Made by a program: the position numbers and the translations under genes. From the NCBI RefSeq assembly GCF_002196855.1, contig NZ_NIPW01000039.1, forward strand, positions 1 to 64,000: 64,000 nt of DNA. The letters run 5' to 3'. Source of the DNA: Haematobacter genomosp. 1. Lineage in GTDB: Bacteria > Pseudomonadota > Alphaproteobacteria > Rhodobacterales > Rhodobacteraceae. Shown here in pieces: positions 17,414 through 26,669 of this stretch. The notes beneath the pieces are model-generated. The model did not search any database and was not told the origin of the DNA. It saw nothing but the letters and a program-made list of their open reading frames with translations. Position 1 is the first letter of the stretch; every line of letters starts with the position of its first letter.

Positions 17414-19531
17414 ATGATCGACGTCGAAGACCTCATCGCGCTGGTGCGCAACTACAATCCCCGGTGCAACGCCGATCTCATCCGGCTCGCCTACGGTTTC
17501 GGGCGGGAGATGCATCGGGGCCAGTATCGCCAGTCGGGCGAGGAATACTTCACCCATCCCGTCGCCGTCGCCGCCATTCTGACAGAACAGCGGCTGGATG
17601 ATGCGACGATCGTGACCGCGCTGCTCCACGACACGCTGGAGGATACACGCGCCACCTTCGAGGAGCTCGAACAGCTTTTCGGCCGCGATATCGCCGAGCT
17701 GGTCGAGGGCGTGACGAAGCTCACCAACCTTCAGCTGTCCTCCGTCGAATCGAAGCAGGCGGAGAACTTCCGCAAGCTGCTCATGGCCATGTCGAAGGAT
17801 CTGCGCGTGATCCTCGTCAAGCTGGCCGACCGCCTCCACAACATGCGGACGATCAAGTCCATGCGCCCCGAGAAGCAGGTGCAGAAGGCGCGCGAGACGA
17901 TGGACATCTTCGCCCCGCTCGCCGGCCGCATGGGGATGCAGTGGATGCGGGAGGAGCTGGAGGATCTGGCCTTCCGCGTGCTGAACCCGGAGGCCCGCAA
18001 TTCCATCATCCGCCGGTTCCTGACCCTCCAGCGGGAGACGGGGGATGTGGTGCATCGCATCACCGCCGACATCCGCATCGAGCTGGAGAAGGCGGGAGTG
18101 GAGGCCGATGTCTATGGCCGGGCCAAGAAGCCCTATTCCATCTGGCGCAAGATGACGGAGAAGCAGCTTTCCTTCTCCCGCCTGTCGGATATCTACGGCT
18201 TCCGCATCATTACGCGGACGGAGCCGGACTGCTACCGCACCCTCGGCGTGATCCATACCCGCTGGCGCGCGGTGCCGGAGCGTTTCAAGGACTACATCAG
18301 CCAGCCGAAACTGAACGGCTACCGCTCCATCCACACCACAGTCGCTGCGCGCGACGGCAAGCGTGTGGAGGTGCAGATCCGCACCCGCCAGATGCATGAG
18401 GTGGCGGAGGCCGGGGTCGCCGCCCACTGGTCCTATCGCGACGGGGTCCGTTCGCAGAACCCGTTCGCCGTCGATCCGACGAAATGGCTCGCCACCCTCA
18501 CCGAACGCTACGATTCGGAGGATTACGACGAGTTCCTCGAGCATGTGAAGCTCGAGATGTATTCCGATCAGGTGTTCTGCTTCACCCCGAAGGGAGAGGT
18601 CATCCAGCTTCCCCGCGGCGCGACGCCTCTGGACTTTGCCTATGCCATCCACACGCGGATCGGCAATTCCACCGTTTCGGCCAAGGTGGACGGCATCCGC
18701 GTGCCGCTCTGGACAAGGCTGAAGAACGGTCAGTCGGTGGAGATCATTACCGCCGAAGGTCAGCGCCCGCAGACCACCTGGATCGACATCGTCAAGACCG
18801 GCCGCGCCAAGGCCGCGATCCGCCGCTCGCTCCGCGAGGAGGACCGTGGCCGGTTCATCCGTCTGGGGCAGGAGCTGATCCGCGTGGCCTTCGAGCAGCT
18901 TGGCCGGAAGCCGACGGACAAGGCGCTGCGCACCGTCGCGCGGATGCTCGGCCTGCCGGATGCGGATGAGCTGCTGGCGCGCGTGGGTTCTGCCGAGATC
19001 GCCGCCCGCCACGTGGTGGAGACGCTCTATCCCGAGCTGGTCGCGGAGCGGGCGGACGAGGTGGACGTGCAGCGGCCGGTGCTGGGCCTGGCGCCCGATC
19101 AGCCCTTCCGTCGCGCCATGTGCTGTCAGCCGGTGCCGGGGGAGCGGATCGTCGGCATCACCTATCGCGGCAAGGGTGTCGTGGCCCACGGCATCGACTG
19201 CCCTGTGCTGGCGGAGTTCGAGAGCCAGCCGGAACGATGGGTCGATCTGCACTGGACACCCGGACGGCATCCTCCGATCCACACCGTCTCCTTCCGCCTG
19301 ACCATCCTGAACGGGGTGGGCGTTCTGGGCCGCATCTGCACCGTCTTTGGCGAGCAGAAGGCGAATATCGTCGATCTCCACTTCCTCGACCGCAAGCCCG
19401 ACTATCACACCATCGCGGTGGAGGCAGATCTGCGGGATGCCGAGCATCTGCACAAGCTGATGACGGCGCTCGAGGCGGAGAGTGAGCTGACCCAGCTCGA
19501 CCGGGTCCGCGATCCAAACCGCAAGCCCTGA
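17414..19531 (+). CDS. rsh: Bifunctional (p)ppGpp synthetase/hydrolase (Rsh)
   Basis: A 705-residue RelA/SpoT homologue. Domains: HD hydrolase (about 25-180, with the ALLHDTLEDT His-Asp pair), synthetase (about 240-350; SDIYGFRI and the GYRSIHTTV stretch), TGS (about 385-445, CFTPKGEVIQLPRGATPLDFAY), helical region, and a C-terminal ACT domain (VLGRICTVFGEQKANI). Both active sites look complete, so this is probably the organism's single long Rsh, controlling the stringent response. It lies 52 nt after rpoZ. Confidence 0.96.
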   Translation: MIDVEDLIALVRNYNPRCNADLIRLAYGFGREMHRGQYRQSGEEYFTHPVAVAAILTEQRLDDATIVTALLHDTLEDTRATFEELEQLFGRDIAELVEGVTKLTNLQLSSVESKQAENFRKLLMAMSKDLRVILVKLADRLHNMRTIKSMRPEKQVQKARETMDIFAPLAGRMGMQWMREELEDLAFRVLNPEARNSIIRRFLTLQRETGDVVHRITADIRIELEKAGVEADVYGRAKKPYSIWRKMTEKQLSFSRLSDIYGFRIITRTEPDCYRTLGVIHTRWRAVPERFKDYISQPKLNGYRSIHTTVAARDGKRVEVQIRTRQMHEVAEAGVAAHWSYRDGVRSQNPFAVDPTKWLATLTERYDSEDYDEFLEHVKLEMYSDQVFCFTPKGEVIQLPRGATPLDFAYAIHTRIGNSTVSAKVDGIRVPLWTRLKNGQSVEIITAEGQRPQTTWIDIVKTGRAKAAIRRSLREEDRGRFIRLGQELIRVAFEQLGRKPTDKALRTVARMLGLPDADELLARVGSAEIAARHVVETLYPELVAERADEVDVQRPVLGLAPDQPFRRAMCCQPVPGERIVGITYRGKGVVAHGIDCPVLAEFESQPERWVDLHWTPGRHPPIHTVSFRLTILNGVGVLGRICTVFGEQKANIVDLHFLDRKPDYHTIAVEADLRDAEHLHKLMTALEAESELTQLDRVRDPNRKP

Positions 19532-19550
19532 AGCGCGGCGGGAGGCTCCA

Positions 19551-20201
19551 GTGTTCAGGCGCCGCACTCCCCGGTCACGCTGGCGCTCCGTGCGGGAGTT
19601 CCTCTATCCCTCCGGCGGCTGGCTCAGGGCATCGAGCTATGTCTGGCACCGCCTGCGCCGGCTGCCGGACGATCCGGGCCGGGTGGCGCGGGGAATTGCG
19701 GCGGGGGTGTTCATCTCCTTCACACCGTTTTTCGGGCTGCATTTCCTTGGCGCGGCCCTGATCGCCTGGGCGATCCGCGGCAATATTCCGGCAGCGCTCA
19801 TCGCGACTTTCCTCGGCAATCCGCTGACCTTCCCGCTGATCGCCACCGCCTCGCTCGAGGTGGGGTATCTGTTCACGCCGCATGACGCGCATGTGCCGAT
19901 CTACCGGCTTCCCGTAGAGTTCTCCCAGGCCTCCGGTGAGCTTTGGCGCAACATCCGCGCGCTGTTCGGGCAGGGAGAGATGCACTGGGGCTTTCTCTCG
20001 CGGTTCTGGCAGGACATCTTCCTGCCCTATCTGGTGGGCGGGATGCTTACCGGAATAGCCGCTGGGGTCGCGGCCTATGTGCTTCTGCTGCCGCTGCTGC
20101 GGACCTATCACCGCGCGCGCCTTCGCAGGATGGAGGAGCGGTTGCAGCGGGCGCGGGCAAAATACAGTGAGACGGCTGACGAGGACGCGTCAAACCGCTA
20201 G
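19551..20201 (+). CDS. DUF2062 family membrane protein
   Basis: 216 residues with a basic N-terminus, two pairs of hydrophobic segments (around 45-85 and 160-190) and the DUF2062 core: [19 protein letters not shown] followed by [17 protein letters not shown]. The start is GTG at 19551, with GGGAGG five nucleotides upstream. It lies 19 nt after rsh. The family has no established biochemical function. Confidence 0.85.
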   Translation: MFRRRTPRSRWRSVREFLYPSGGWLRASSYVWHRLRRLPDDPGRVARGIAAGVFISFTPFFGLHFLGAALIAWAIRGNIPAALIATFLGNPLTFPLIATASLEVGYLFTPHDAHVPIYRLPVEFSQASGELWRNIRALFGQGEMHWGFLSRFWQDIFLPYLVGGMLTGIAAGVAAYVLLLPLLRTYHRARLRRMEERLQRARAKYSETADEDASNR

Positions 20202-20265
20202 GGTCGCCCGCAAATCATCTTTCCGCCACGAAGCCCCGCGTAGGCCCCCACGAAGGAAGCCCCAA

Positions 20266-21048
20266 ATGCCCGCCACCAGACCGCTCGGAAAGCTCCGCCT
20301 CGGGGTCAATATCGACCACGTCGCGACGGTCAGGAACGCGCGTGGCGGCGACTGGCCCGATCCGGTCCGCGCGGCGAAGCTGGCGGAGGAGGCGGGTGCG
20401 GACGGCATCACCGCCCATCTGCGCGAGGATCGCCGCCATATCCGCGATGCCGACATGGAGCGCCTGGCCCGCGACCTGGGCGTGCCGCTGAACTTTGAAA
20501 TGGCCGCGACGGAGGAGATGCGGGCCATCGCGCTCCGCCTTCGTCCCCATGCCTGCTGCCTCGTGCCCGAGCGGCGGGAGGAGCGGACGACGGAGGGCGG
20601 TCTGGACGTGGCGGGCGACGCGGCGCGGCTGACCGATTACGTGGGCGGGCTGGCGGAGGCCGGCATCCGCGTGTCGCTGTTCATCGGCCATGAGGCGCGA
20701 CAGATCGAAGCGGCGGCCGCCGTGGGTGCGGCCGTGGTGGAGCTGCACACCGGGGCCTATTGCGACTTCCATGCGGAGGGCCGCCTGGCGGAGCGGGACG
20801 CGGAACTGGCGTCGCTCCGCGAAGGGGCCGCGCGGGCGCATGGTCTGGGGCTGGAGGTCCATGCCGGGCACGGGCTTTCGTTCGAGACGGTGGCGCCGGT
20901 CGCGGCCTTCCCGGAGGTGATGGAGCTGAATATCGGCCACTTCCTCATTGGAGAGGCGATTTTCACCGGTCTCGGCCCCGCCATCGAGGGGATGCGCCAG
21001 CGGATGGACGCGGCCCGCATCGCGGCCTTCGGCGGAGCGGTGATGTGA
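20266..21048 (+). CDS. pdxJ: Pyridoxine 5'-phosphate synthase
   Basis: 260 residues; condenses 3-amino-1-hydroxyacetone phosphate with deoxyxylulose phosphate in DXP-dependent vitamin B6 synthesis. TIM barrel with the family signature: [15 protein letters not shown] at the start, [13 protein letters not shown], the catalytic Glu in NFEMAAT, HTGAY and HAGHGL. The ATG at 20266 follows AAGGAAG. It overlaps acpS by four bases (GTGA), an arrangement conserved in many proteobacteria. Confidence 0.97.
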   Translation: MPATRPLGKLRLGVNIDHVATVRNARGGDWPDPVRAAKLAEEAGADGITAHLREDRRHIRDADMERLARDLGVPLNFEMAATEEMRAIALRLRPHACCLVPERREERTTEGGLDVAGDAARLTDYVGGLAEAGIRVSLFIGHEARQIEAAAAVGAAVVELHTGAYCDFHAEGRLAERDAELASLREGAARAHGLGLEVHAGHGLSFETVAPVAAFPEVMELNIGHFLIGEAIFTGLGPAIEGMRQRMDAARIAAFGGAVM

Positions 21049-21467
21049 TCCTCGGCATCGGCACGGATCTGGCTAATATCGAGCGGATCGCGGCCACGCT
21101 GGAGCGTTTCGGCGACCGCTTCCGCAACCGAGTCTTTACCGAGGTGGAGCAGCGGAAGGCCGACCGGCGGGCCGACAGCGCGGGCACCTACGCCAAACGC
21201 TGGGCCGCGAAGGAGGCCTGTTCCAAGGCGCTCGGCACCGGCCTGCGCATGGGCATCGCGTGGAAGGACATGTCGGTCTCCAATCTGGAAACCGGACAGC
21301 CGGTGATGAGGCTCACGGGTTGGGCGGCGGAGCGTCTCAACCGCATGACGCCCGCCGGGCATGAGGCTATCATCCATGTGACGCTGACCGACGATCATCC
21401 CTGGGCTCAGGCCTTCGTGGTGATCGAGGCCCGGCCGCTTGCCGCCGACTCCGGCAAGGCAACTTGA
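21045..21467 (+). CDS. acpS: Holo-[acyl-carrier-protein] synthase
   Basis: 140 residues; attaches 4'-phosphopantetheine from CoA to ACP. Start GTG at 21045 ([15 protein letters not shown]), inside the pdxJ stop. Mg-binding Asp of GTD and the [16 protein letters not shown] motif are intact. It lies between the B6 gene and signal peptidase in a compact operon. Confidence 0.95.
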   Translation: MILGIGTDLANIERIAATLERFGDRFRNRVFTEVEQRKADRRADSAGTYAKRWAAKEACSKALGTGLRMGIAWKDMSVSNLETGQPVMRLTGWAAERLNRMTPAGHEAIIHVTLTDDHPWAQAFVVIEARPLAADSGKAT

Positions 21468-21521
21468 CTTCCCCCACTCCCCGCCCGCATGAACGGGCTC
21501 GAAAACGGCAGGACGGACAGA

Positions 21522-22310
21522 ATGGCGAGCAAGGCAACGGCGAAAAGCGGCGGCATCGTCGAGACGATCAAGACCATCTTCTGGGCGCTGCTGATCGCAG
21601 GCGTGTTCCGCACGCTGTTCTTTCAGCCCTTCTGGATCCCGTCCGAATCGATGAAGGATACGCTGCTGGTCGGCGACTTCCTGTTCGTGAACAAGATGGC
21701 CTATGGCTATTCCCAGTATTCCTGCCCCTTCGGCCTCTGCCCGATCTCGGGCCGGCTTTTCGCCACCATGCCCGAACGGGGCGATGTGGTGGTGTTCCGC
21801 CATCCGGTCGATGGGTCCGACTTCATCAAGCGGCTGATCGGGCTGCCCGGCGACACCGTGCAGGTCAGGAACGGCGTTCTGTTCATCAACGGTCAGGAAG
21901 TGCCGCAGGTGCCCGCGGGCGATTTCTCCGAAACCTACGAGCCGCAGGGCCCGATGGGCAGCTACCCGCGCTGCGCCAATGCGCCCGTGGGCGAGGGCGG
22001 CACCTGCATCAAGCATCGCCTGACCGAGACCCTGCCCGAGGGGCGGACGCATGACATCCTCGACATCGACATGAGCTATGCGGACAACACGCCGCTGTTC
22101 ACGGTGCCGGAGGGGCATTTCTTCTTCATGGGCGACAACCGTGACAACAGCCAGGACAGCCGCTTCTCGCAGGCGGTGGGCGGCGTCGGCATGGTGCCCT
22201 TCGAGAACCTGATCGGCCGGGCCGACCGGGTGATGTTCTCCTCCGCCGGGCGCTCCATGCTGTATTTCTGGACTTGGCGGTCCGACAGGTTCTTCAAGGC
22301 GATCGAGTGA
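21522..22310 (+). CDS. lepB: Signal peptidase I
   Basis: 262 residues. Removes signal peptides at the outer face of the inner membrane. One N-terminal membrane helix (about 12-32), catalytic Ser in PSESMKDTL, catalytic Lys in [11 protein letters not shown], and late boxes [11 protein letters not shown] and VGRAD-like. I prefer the ATG at 21522 (AGGAC upstream); ATG 21489, which lacks a ribosome site, would add 11 residues. The stop overlaps rnc (GTGA). Confidence 0.95.
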   Translation: MASKATAKSGGIVETIKTIFWALLIAGVFRTLFFQPFWIPSESMKDTLLVGDFLFVNKMAYGYSQYSCPFGLCPISGRLFATMPERGDVVVFRHPVDGSDFIKRLIGLPGDTVQVRNGVLFINGQEVPQVPAGDFSETYEPQGPMGSYPRCANAPVGEGGTCIKHRLTETLPEGRTHDILDIDMSYADNTPLFTVPEGHFFFMGDNRDNSQDSRFSQAVGGVGMVPFENLIGRADRVMFSSAGRSMLYFWTWRSDRFFKAIE

Positions 22311-22996
22311 AAGTCTCGCAGGAACTTCAGGCATTCTCCGGCAGGCTGGGGCATGACTTCGATGACCCGGCGCTTCTGGTGCGCGCGCTGACCCATGCCT
22401 CCATCGGTTCGGCCACGCGGCCCGACAACCAGCGGTTGGAGTTTCTGGGAGACCGGGTGCTGGGCCTCATCATCGCGGATGCGTTGCTGTCCGCCGATTC
22501 GGGGGCGAGCGAGGGGCAGGTGGCGCCGCGCTTCAATGCACTGGTCCGCAAGGAGACCTGCGCCGATGTGGCCCGCCAGATCGGGCTGGGCGACGTGCTG
22601 AAGCTCGGCCGGTCGGAGATGATGTCCGGCGGGCGGCGCAAGGAGGCGCTGCTTGGCGATGCGATGGAGGCGGTGATCGCCGCGCTCTATCTCGATGCCG
22701 GGCTGGAGGCGACGCGCTCCATCGTGCTCTCGCTTTGGGGGGACCGGATCGACCGCGTCGATGCCGATGCCCGCGATGCCAAGACCCAGCTTCAGGAATG
22801 GGCGCAGGCGCGGGGCCTGTCGCCGCCCCGCTACGTGGAGAAGGGCCGCTCCGGCCCCGATCATGCGCCCGTCTTCACCATCGAGGTGCAGCTTGACAAC
22901 GGGGAGACGGAAACCGCGAAGGCGGGGGCCAAGCGGCAGGCCGAGCAAGCTGCGGCGCGCATGCTTCTCGACCGGCTGGAAGCTGGCGAGGGCTGA
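22307..22996 (+). CDS. rnc: Ribonuclease III
   Basis: 229 residues; cuts double-stranded RNA in rRNA and mRNA processing. The catalytic domain carries the signature [14 protein letters not shown] with the conserved Glu/Asp, and a second acidic cluster [14 protein letters not shown]. The dsRNA-binding domain occupies about 155-225 (DAKTQLQEW ... [10 protein letters not shown]). GTG start at 22307 is coupled to lepB. The 183-nt gap to era holds no evident gene. Confidence 0.96.
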   Translation: MKVSQELQAFSGRLGHDFDDPALLVRALTHASIGSATRPDNQRLEFLGDRVLGLIIADALLSADSGASEGQVAPRFNALVRKETCADVARQIGLGDVLKLGRSEMMSGGRRKEALLGDAMEAVIAALYLDAGLEATRSIVLSLWGDRIDRVDADARDAKTQLQEWAQARGLSPPRYVEKGRSGPDHAPVFTIEVQLDNGETETAKAGAKRQAEQAAARMLLDRLEAGEG

Positions 22997-23179
22997 CCGC
23001 CCCGGTTGACCCGCCCCGCTTGATCTGCCCCGGGGGAGTTACCGCATATCGGGCAAATCCCCCCTTGCGGCACGGTAAATCCGCCACCACGCTTGAAACA
23101 TCTGGGCGCGCTGCCGACCTTGGGATAGGAGCTGTCCCTTCCATTCCGGCCCGATTCCGGGCTTTTCAGGAGAAATCGC

Positions 23180-24094
23180 ATGACCGAGACGACCCGCGCT
23201 GGTTTCGTCGCTCTGATCGGCGAGCCGAATGCCGGCAAGTCGACGCTCATGAACCGTATGGTGGGGGCCAAGGTCTCCATCGTCACCCACAAGGTCCAGA
23301 CGACGCGCGCCCGCATCCGCGGCATCGTGATGGAGGGGCAGTCGCAACTCGTCTTCGTCGATACGCCGGGGCTGTTCCGTCCGCGGCGGAGGCTGGACAG
23401 GGCGATGGTCGCCGCCGCCTGGGGCGGGGCTGCCGATGCCGATGTCGTGGTCCTGCTGATCGAGGCGCACCGCGGCCTGACCGACGGCACCCGCGCCATC
23501 ATCGACGCGCTGAAGGAGCGGGTGCAGAACCGGCCCGTGGCACTCGCCATCAACAAGATCGACCGCGTGAAGGCGGAGGTGCTGCTCGCGCTGTCCGCCC
23601 AGATGAACGAAGCCTATCCGTTCGCGCGGACCTTCATGATTTCCGCCGAGAAGGGTTACGGCGTTAAAGACCTGCGCGAATGGCTGGCGGGTGAGGTGCC
23701 GGAGGGGCCGTGGCTCTACCCGGAGGACCAGATCGCCGACCTGCCGATGCGCATGATCGCGGCCGAGATCACGCGGGAAAAGCTCACCCTCCGCCTGCAT
23801 GAGGAACTTCCCTACAATCTCACCGTGGAAACGGAGAAGTGGGAGGAGCGGCCGGATGGCTCCGTCCGTATCGACCAGGTGATCTATGTCGCCCGCGACG
23901 GTCACAAGGGCATCGTGCTGGGCCACAAGGGCGAGACGGTGAAGGCCATTGGGCAGGCCGCGCGGGTCGATATCACGGAATTCCTCGGGCGTCCGGCGCA
24001 TCTTTTCCTTCAGGTCCGCGTGCGCGAGAACTGGTTGGAGGAGCGCGAGCGCTACAGCGAAATGGGTCTCGACTTCCGCGACGGCGATGCCTGA
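23180..24094 (+). CDS. era: GTPase Era
   Basis: 304 residues; 16S rRNA-binding GTPase for 30S assembly. G1 GEPNAGKST, G3 DTPG, G4 NKID, and a KH domain from about 205 with GQKG-like GHKGETVKAIG. Normal Era length. It follows rnc, the classic rnc-era neighbourhood, and overlaps the next gene by eight bases. Confidence 0.96.
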   Translation: MTETTRAGFVALIGEPNAGKSTLMNRMVGAKVSIVTHKVQTTRARIRGIVMEGQSQLVFVDTPGLFRPRRRLDRAMVAAAWGGAADADVVVLLIEAHRGLTDGTRAIIDALKERVQNRPVALAINKIDRVKAEVLLALSAQMNEAYPFARTFMISAEKGYGVKDLREWLAGEVPEGPWLYPEDQIADLPMRMIAAEITREKLTLRLHEELPYNLTVETEKWEERPDGSVRIDQVIYVARDGHKGIVLGHKGETVKAIGQAARVDITEFLGRPAHLFLQVRVRENWLEERERYSEMGLDFRDGDA

Positions 24095-24422
24095 AGCGCG
24101 GCTTACCGCCGATTTCTGGGTTTCCGCCTATCTGCGCAGGCTGGGGCTGAACGACATCCCGGCCTATGTGACGGCGAAGGGTGATCCGACTGCCGGTGCC
24201 GTGCTGGTGAAGGTGGCGTTGCTTGACGGAACCGCCCGGGCCGCTCACCGGATCTGGGACCCCATGGCGGACACACGCCGCTGGGAGGTGCTGGCCGAAG
24301 GACCGGAGCCGGAGGTGGATGCCGCCATCGCCCGCCAGCGCCGCTACGACCCCGACCTCTGGGTCATCGAGATAGAGGATCGTCAGGGCCGGACGCTGCT
24401 GGGCGAAGCGGGGCTGGGCTGA
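24087..24422 (+). CDS. DUF1491 family protein
   Basis: A 111-residue cytoplasmic protein matching the alphaproteobacterial DUF1491 type: RLTADFWVSAYLRRL at the N-terminus, a GAVLVKV strand and the YDPDLWVIEIEDRQGRTLL end. The start lies inside the era 3' end, so translation is probably coupled. The function is unknown; it sits in the rnc-era-recO group in many relatives. Confidence 0.85.
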   Translation: MPEARLTADFWVSAYLRRLGLNDIPAYVTAKGDPTAGAVLVKVALLDGTARAAHRIWDPMADTRRWEVLAEGPEPEVDAAIARQRRYDPDLWVIEIEDRQGRTLLGEAGLG

Positions 24423-24440
24423 TCGGCAAGGGAGGGGCTC

Positions 24441-25094
24441 ATGCCGCGACGCATTGTCATCACCGGGGGTCCGGGATCGGGCAAGACATCTCTCATCATG
24501 GCACTCGCGGACGAGGGGTTGGCCGTCATGCCGGAGGCCGGACGCGCGCTCATCCGGGCGGGGCAGGCGATCGACGGACCGGCCCTTCCCTGGCGCGATC
24601 CGGCGCTATTCGCAGAGACCATGCTGGCGTGGGAAATCCGCTCCCATGCGGCAGCGAACGACCTTTCCGGTCCGGTGATCTTCGATCGCGGCGTGCCGGA
24701 TGTCGCAGGCTATCTGCGAACCATCGGCCGTCCGGTTCCTTCCCATGTTCAGCGCGCGATGGAACGGTTCCGTTACGATGATCCGGTGTTTCTCGCCCCC
24801 TACTGGCCGGAGATCTTCGGCCCCGACAGCGAAAGGCGGCAGGACGCCGCCGAGGCCCGCGCGACTGCCGAGGCCATGAGACACACCTATACCGAAGCCG
24901 GCTACCGGCTGGTCGAGCTTCCCCGCGCCTCCATCGCCGAGCGCGCCGCCTTTGTGCACCGCGTGCTGGGCGGGACTTGCGCGCCGGATCCAGAAAAGCC
25001 GGATCCCGGAAAGCCAGACGGGGGAAAGCCAGACGGGGGAAAGCCGGAGCCGGAGGAGCAATACCCGGACCGGCCGCACCGGGGGCAGGCGTGA
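24441..25094 (+). CDS. AAA-family ATPase (NadR/Ttd14-like P-loop) with repetitive C-terminal tail
   Basis: 217 residues. Walker [10 protein letters not shown] lies at 9-17; FDRGVPD near 83 resembles the Walker B/substrate loop of nucleotide-kinase-like AAA_28 proteins, followed by a Tyr/Pro-rich lid. The C-terminal 40 residues are a low-complexity (E/G)KPDG tail produced by a 15-nt tandem repeat, probably dispensable. It overlaps recO by one base. Kinase or phosphatase-like activity on a small molecule is conceivable, but no substrate is known. Confidence 0.8.
   Translation: MPRRIVITGGPGSGKTSLIMALADEGLAVMPEAGRALIRAGQAIDGPALPWRDPALFAETMLAWEIRSHAAANDLSGPVIFDRGVPDVAGYLRTIGRPVPSHVQRAMERFRYDDPVFLAPYWPEIFGPDSERRQDAAEARATAEAMRHTYTEAGYRLVELPRASIAERAAFVHRVLGGTCAPDPEKPDPGKPDGGKPDGGKPEPEEQYPDRPHRGQA
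24993..25052 (+). repeat. 15-nt tandem repeat inside the AAA ATPase gene
   Basis: Two exact copies of GGAAAGCCAGACGGG (25008-25022, 25023-25037), flanked by two diverged copies, encode [20 protein letters not shown]. The copy number keeps the reading frame. Confidence 0.8.
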
Positions 25095-25810
25095 TGGATT
25101 GGCAGGACGAGGGCATCCTCCTCGCGATTCGCCCCCATGGCGAAAGCGCCGCCATCATTCAGGTGCTGACCGCCGGACGCGGGCTGCATGCAGGAGTCGT
25201 GCATGGCGGCGGCTCTCGCCGGATGGCGCCGGTGCTGCAACCCGGGGCGCAGCTTGTGCTGCACTGGCGGGCACGACTCGACCAGCATCTTGGCAGTTTT
25301 GCGGTGGAACCTCTGCGGGAGCGGGCCGGCGCGCTGTTCGGGGACCGTGCGGCGCTTGCGGCGCTCGCCTCGGTCTCCGCGCTGCTTGTCTATGCCCTGC
25401 CCGAGCGGGAGCCGCATCCGGCCCTCTATGCCGCGACGGAGACGCTGTTCGACCGGCTCTCCGGGACCGGCTGGGAAGCGGACTATCTTCGGTGGGAGGT
25501 GACGCTGCTGGCGGAGATGGGCTTCGGCCTCGATCTGGGGCGCTGTGCGGTGACGGGGGAGTCGGAGGGGCTTGCCTATGTCAGCCCGCGGACGGGGCGG
25601 GCGGTGACACGCGCGGCAGCGGGGGAATGGGCGGATCGCCTGCTCCCGCGGCCCGAGGCATTGGTTGCCGGTCCGGCGGATGCCGCCGGTCTGGCGGCGG
25701 GGCTTCTGACCACGGGTCATTTCATGGAGCGCTGGCTGGCGGAGGAGCTGGTGGGCCGCCCGCTGCCGGAGGCGCGGCGGCGGCTTGTGGCGCTTCTGTC
25801 CGCGCCCTGA
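25094..25810 (+). CDS. recO: DNA repair protein RecO
   Basis: 238 residues; RecFOR-pathway mediator that loads RecA. OB-fold N-terminus ([21 protein letters not shown]), then the helical domain and the CAVTGES stretch. Unlike zinc-binding RecO proteins, only one Cys of the putative zinc cluster is visible, which is common in alphaproteobacteria. The ATG overlaps the preceding TGA. It ends the era-recO transcription unit. Confidence 0.93.
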   Translation: MDWQDEGILLAIRPHGESAAIIQVLTAGRGLHAGVVHGGGSRRMAPVLQPGAQLVLHWRARLDQHLGSFAVEPLRERAGALFGDRAALAALASVSALLVYALPEREPHPALYAATETLFDRLSGTGWEADYLRWEVTLLAEMGFGLDLGRCAVTGESEGLAYVSPRTGRAVTRAAAGEWADRLLPRPEALVAGPADAAGLAAGLLTTGHFMERWLAEELVGRPLPEARRRLVALLSAP

Positions 25811-25895
25811 CGCGAAGGGGCTCCCCCTTGCACGACCGCGCCGCGGAATGCGGCGCCGGGCCTAACCGGCAAGGGCGGCTTTGCCGCTCTGAACA

Positions 25896-25913
25896 GGCGG
25901 GAGCGCTCCCGCC
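25896..25913 (+). terminator. Palindromic hairpin downstream of recO
   Basis: GGCGGGAGCGCTCCCGCC is an 18-nt perfect palindrome followed by CCTTTTCC. It is the likely end of the recO transcript. Confidence 0.6.
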
Positions 25914-25937
25914 CCTTTTCCACTGGCGCCGCGGCCC

Positions 25938-25966
25938 TTGCTTTCCCCCGGCGAAAAGCCTATATC
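25938..25966 (+). promoter_or_regulatory. Putative promoter of the rimP-nusA-infB operon
   Basis: TTGCTT (25938-25943), exactly 17 nt, then TATATC (25961-25966). The start would be near 25973, leaving a leader of about 100 nt before rimP. Confidence 0.5.
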
Positions 25967-26019
25967 GCCTGCAAGCAGCGGCGTCCGGCCTCCACCCCCG
26001 GACCCACCGGAGACATTCG

Positions 26020-26046
26020 ACGGGCCGCGCGCCCGTTTTTTCTTTT
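26020..26046 (+). terminator. Terminator-like hairpin in the rimP leader (candidate attenuator)
   Basis: ACGGGC (26020-26025) and GCCCGT (26031-26036) enclose a 5-nt loop and run into a T-rich tract to 26046, about 25 nt before the rimP GTG. If the promoter at 25938 is real, the hairpin is inside the operon leader. Confidence 0.6.
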
Positions 26047-26071
26047 CCGCCTGCCGCCTGGGAGCATCCCC

Positions 26072-26668
26072 GTGACCGACCTTATCGCAAAGACAGCCAT
26101 CGACCGGCGCTTGGCCGAGATCGTGGCGCCGACCATTGAGGGTCTGGGCTTCGAGCTTGTGCGAATCCGTCTCATGGGCGGCAAGACGCGCACCCTTCAG
26201 ATCATGGCCGACCGCCCGGAGGGCGGCATCGAGGTGGAGGACTGCGCCAGGATCTCCACCGCCGTGTCCGCCGTACTGGACGTGGAGGATCCGCTGGAGG
26301 ACCCCTACACGCTGGAGGTTTCTTCCCCCGGTATCGACCGGCCGCTGACGCGGCTGAAGGATTTTGACATGTGGGAAGGCTATGAGGCCCGCGTGGAGAC
26401 GACGGAGCTGATCGACGGGCGGCGCCGCTTCAAGGGCCTGCTGCGGGGCACCGAAGGCGATGAGATCCTGATCGAACTGGAGGAGCCGGGCGAGGACGTG
26501 ACCATCGGGTTGCAGTTCGACTGGCTCTCCGACGCCAAGCTGATCCTGACCGACGAACTGATCGCGGAGATGCTCCGCCAGCGCAAGGACGCGGGCGTGA
26601 TCGACGAAAGCCGCTACGACGACATCGAAGACGAACCCGACACCGATACCGACAACGAGGAGGCCTGA
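26072..26668 (+). CDS. rimP: Ribosome maturation factor RimP
   Basis: 198 residues; helps 30S subunit assembly. Conserved GFELVRIR and [17 protein letters not shown] stretch, then [12 protein letters not shown]. Acidic C-terminal tail ([12 protein letters not shown]). Start GTG at 26072 with GGGAG upstream. First gene of rimP-nusA-ylxR-infB, one base ahead of nusA. Confidence 0.95.
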   Translation: MTDLIAKTAIDRRLAEIVAPTIEGLGFELVRIRLMGGKTRTLQIMADRPEGGIEVEDCARISTAVSAVLDVEDPLEDPYTLEVSSPGIDRPLTRLKDFDMWEGYEARVETTELIDGRRRFKGLLRGTEGDEILIELEEPGEDVTIGLQFDWLSDAKLILTDELIAEMLRQRKDAGVIDESRYDDIEDEPDTDTDNEEA

Positions 26669-26669
26669 C

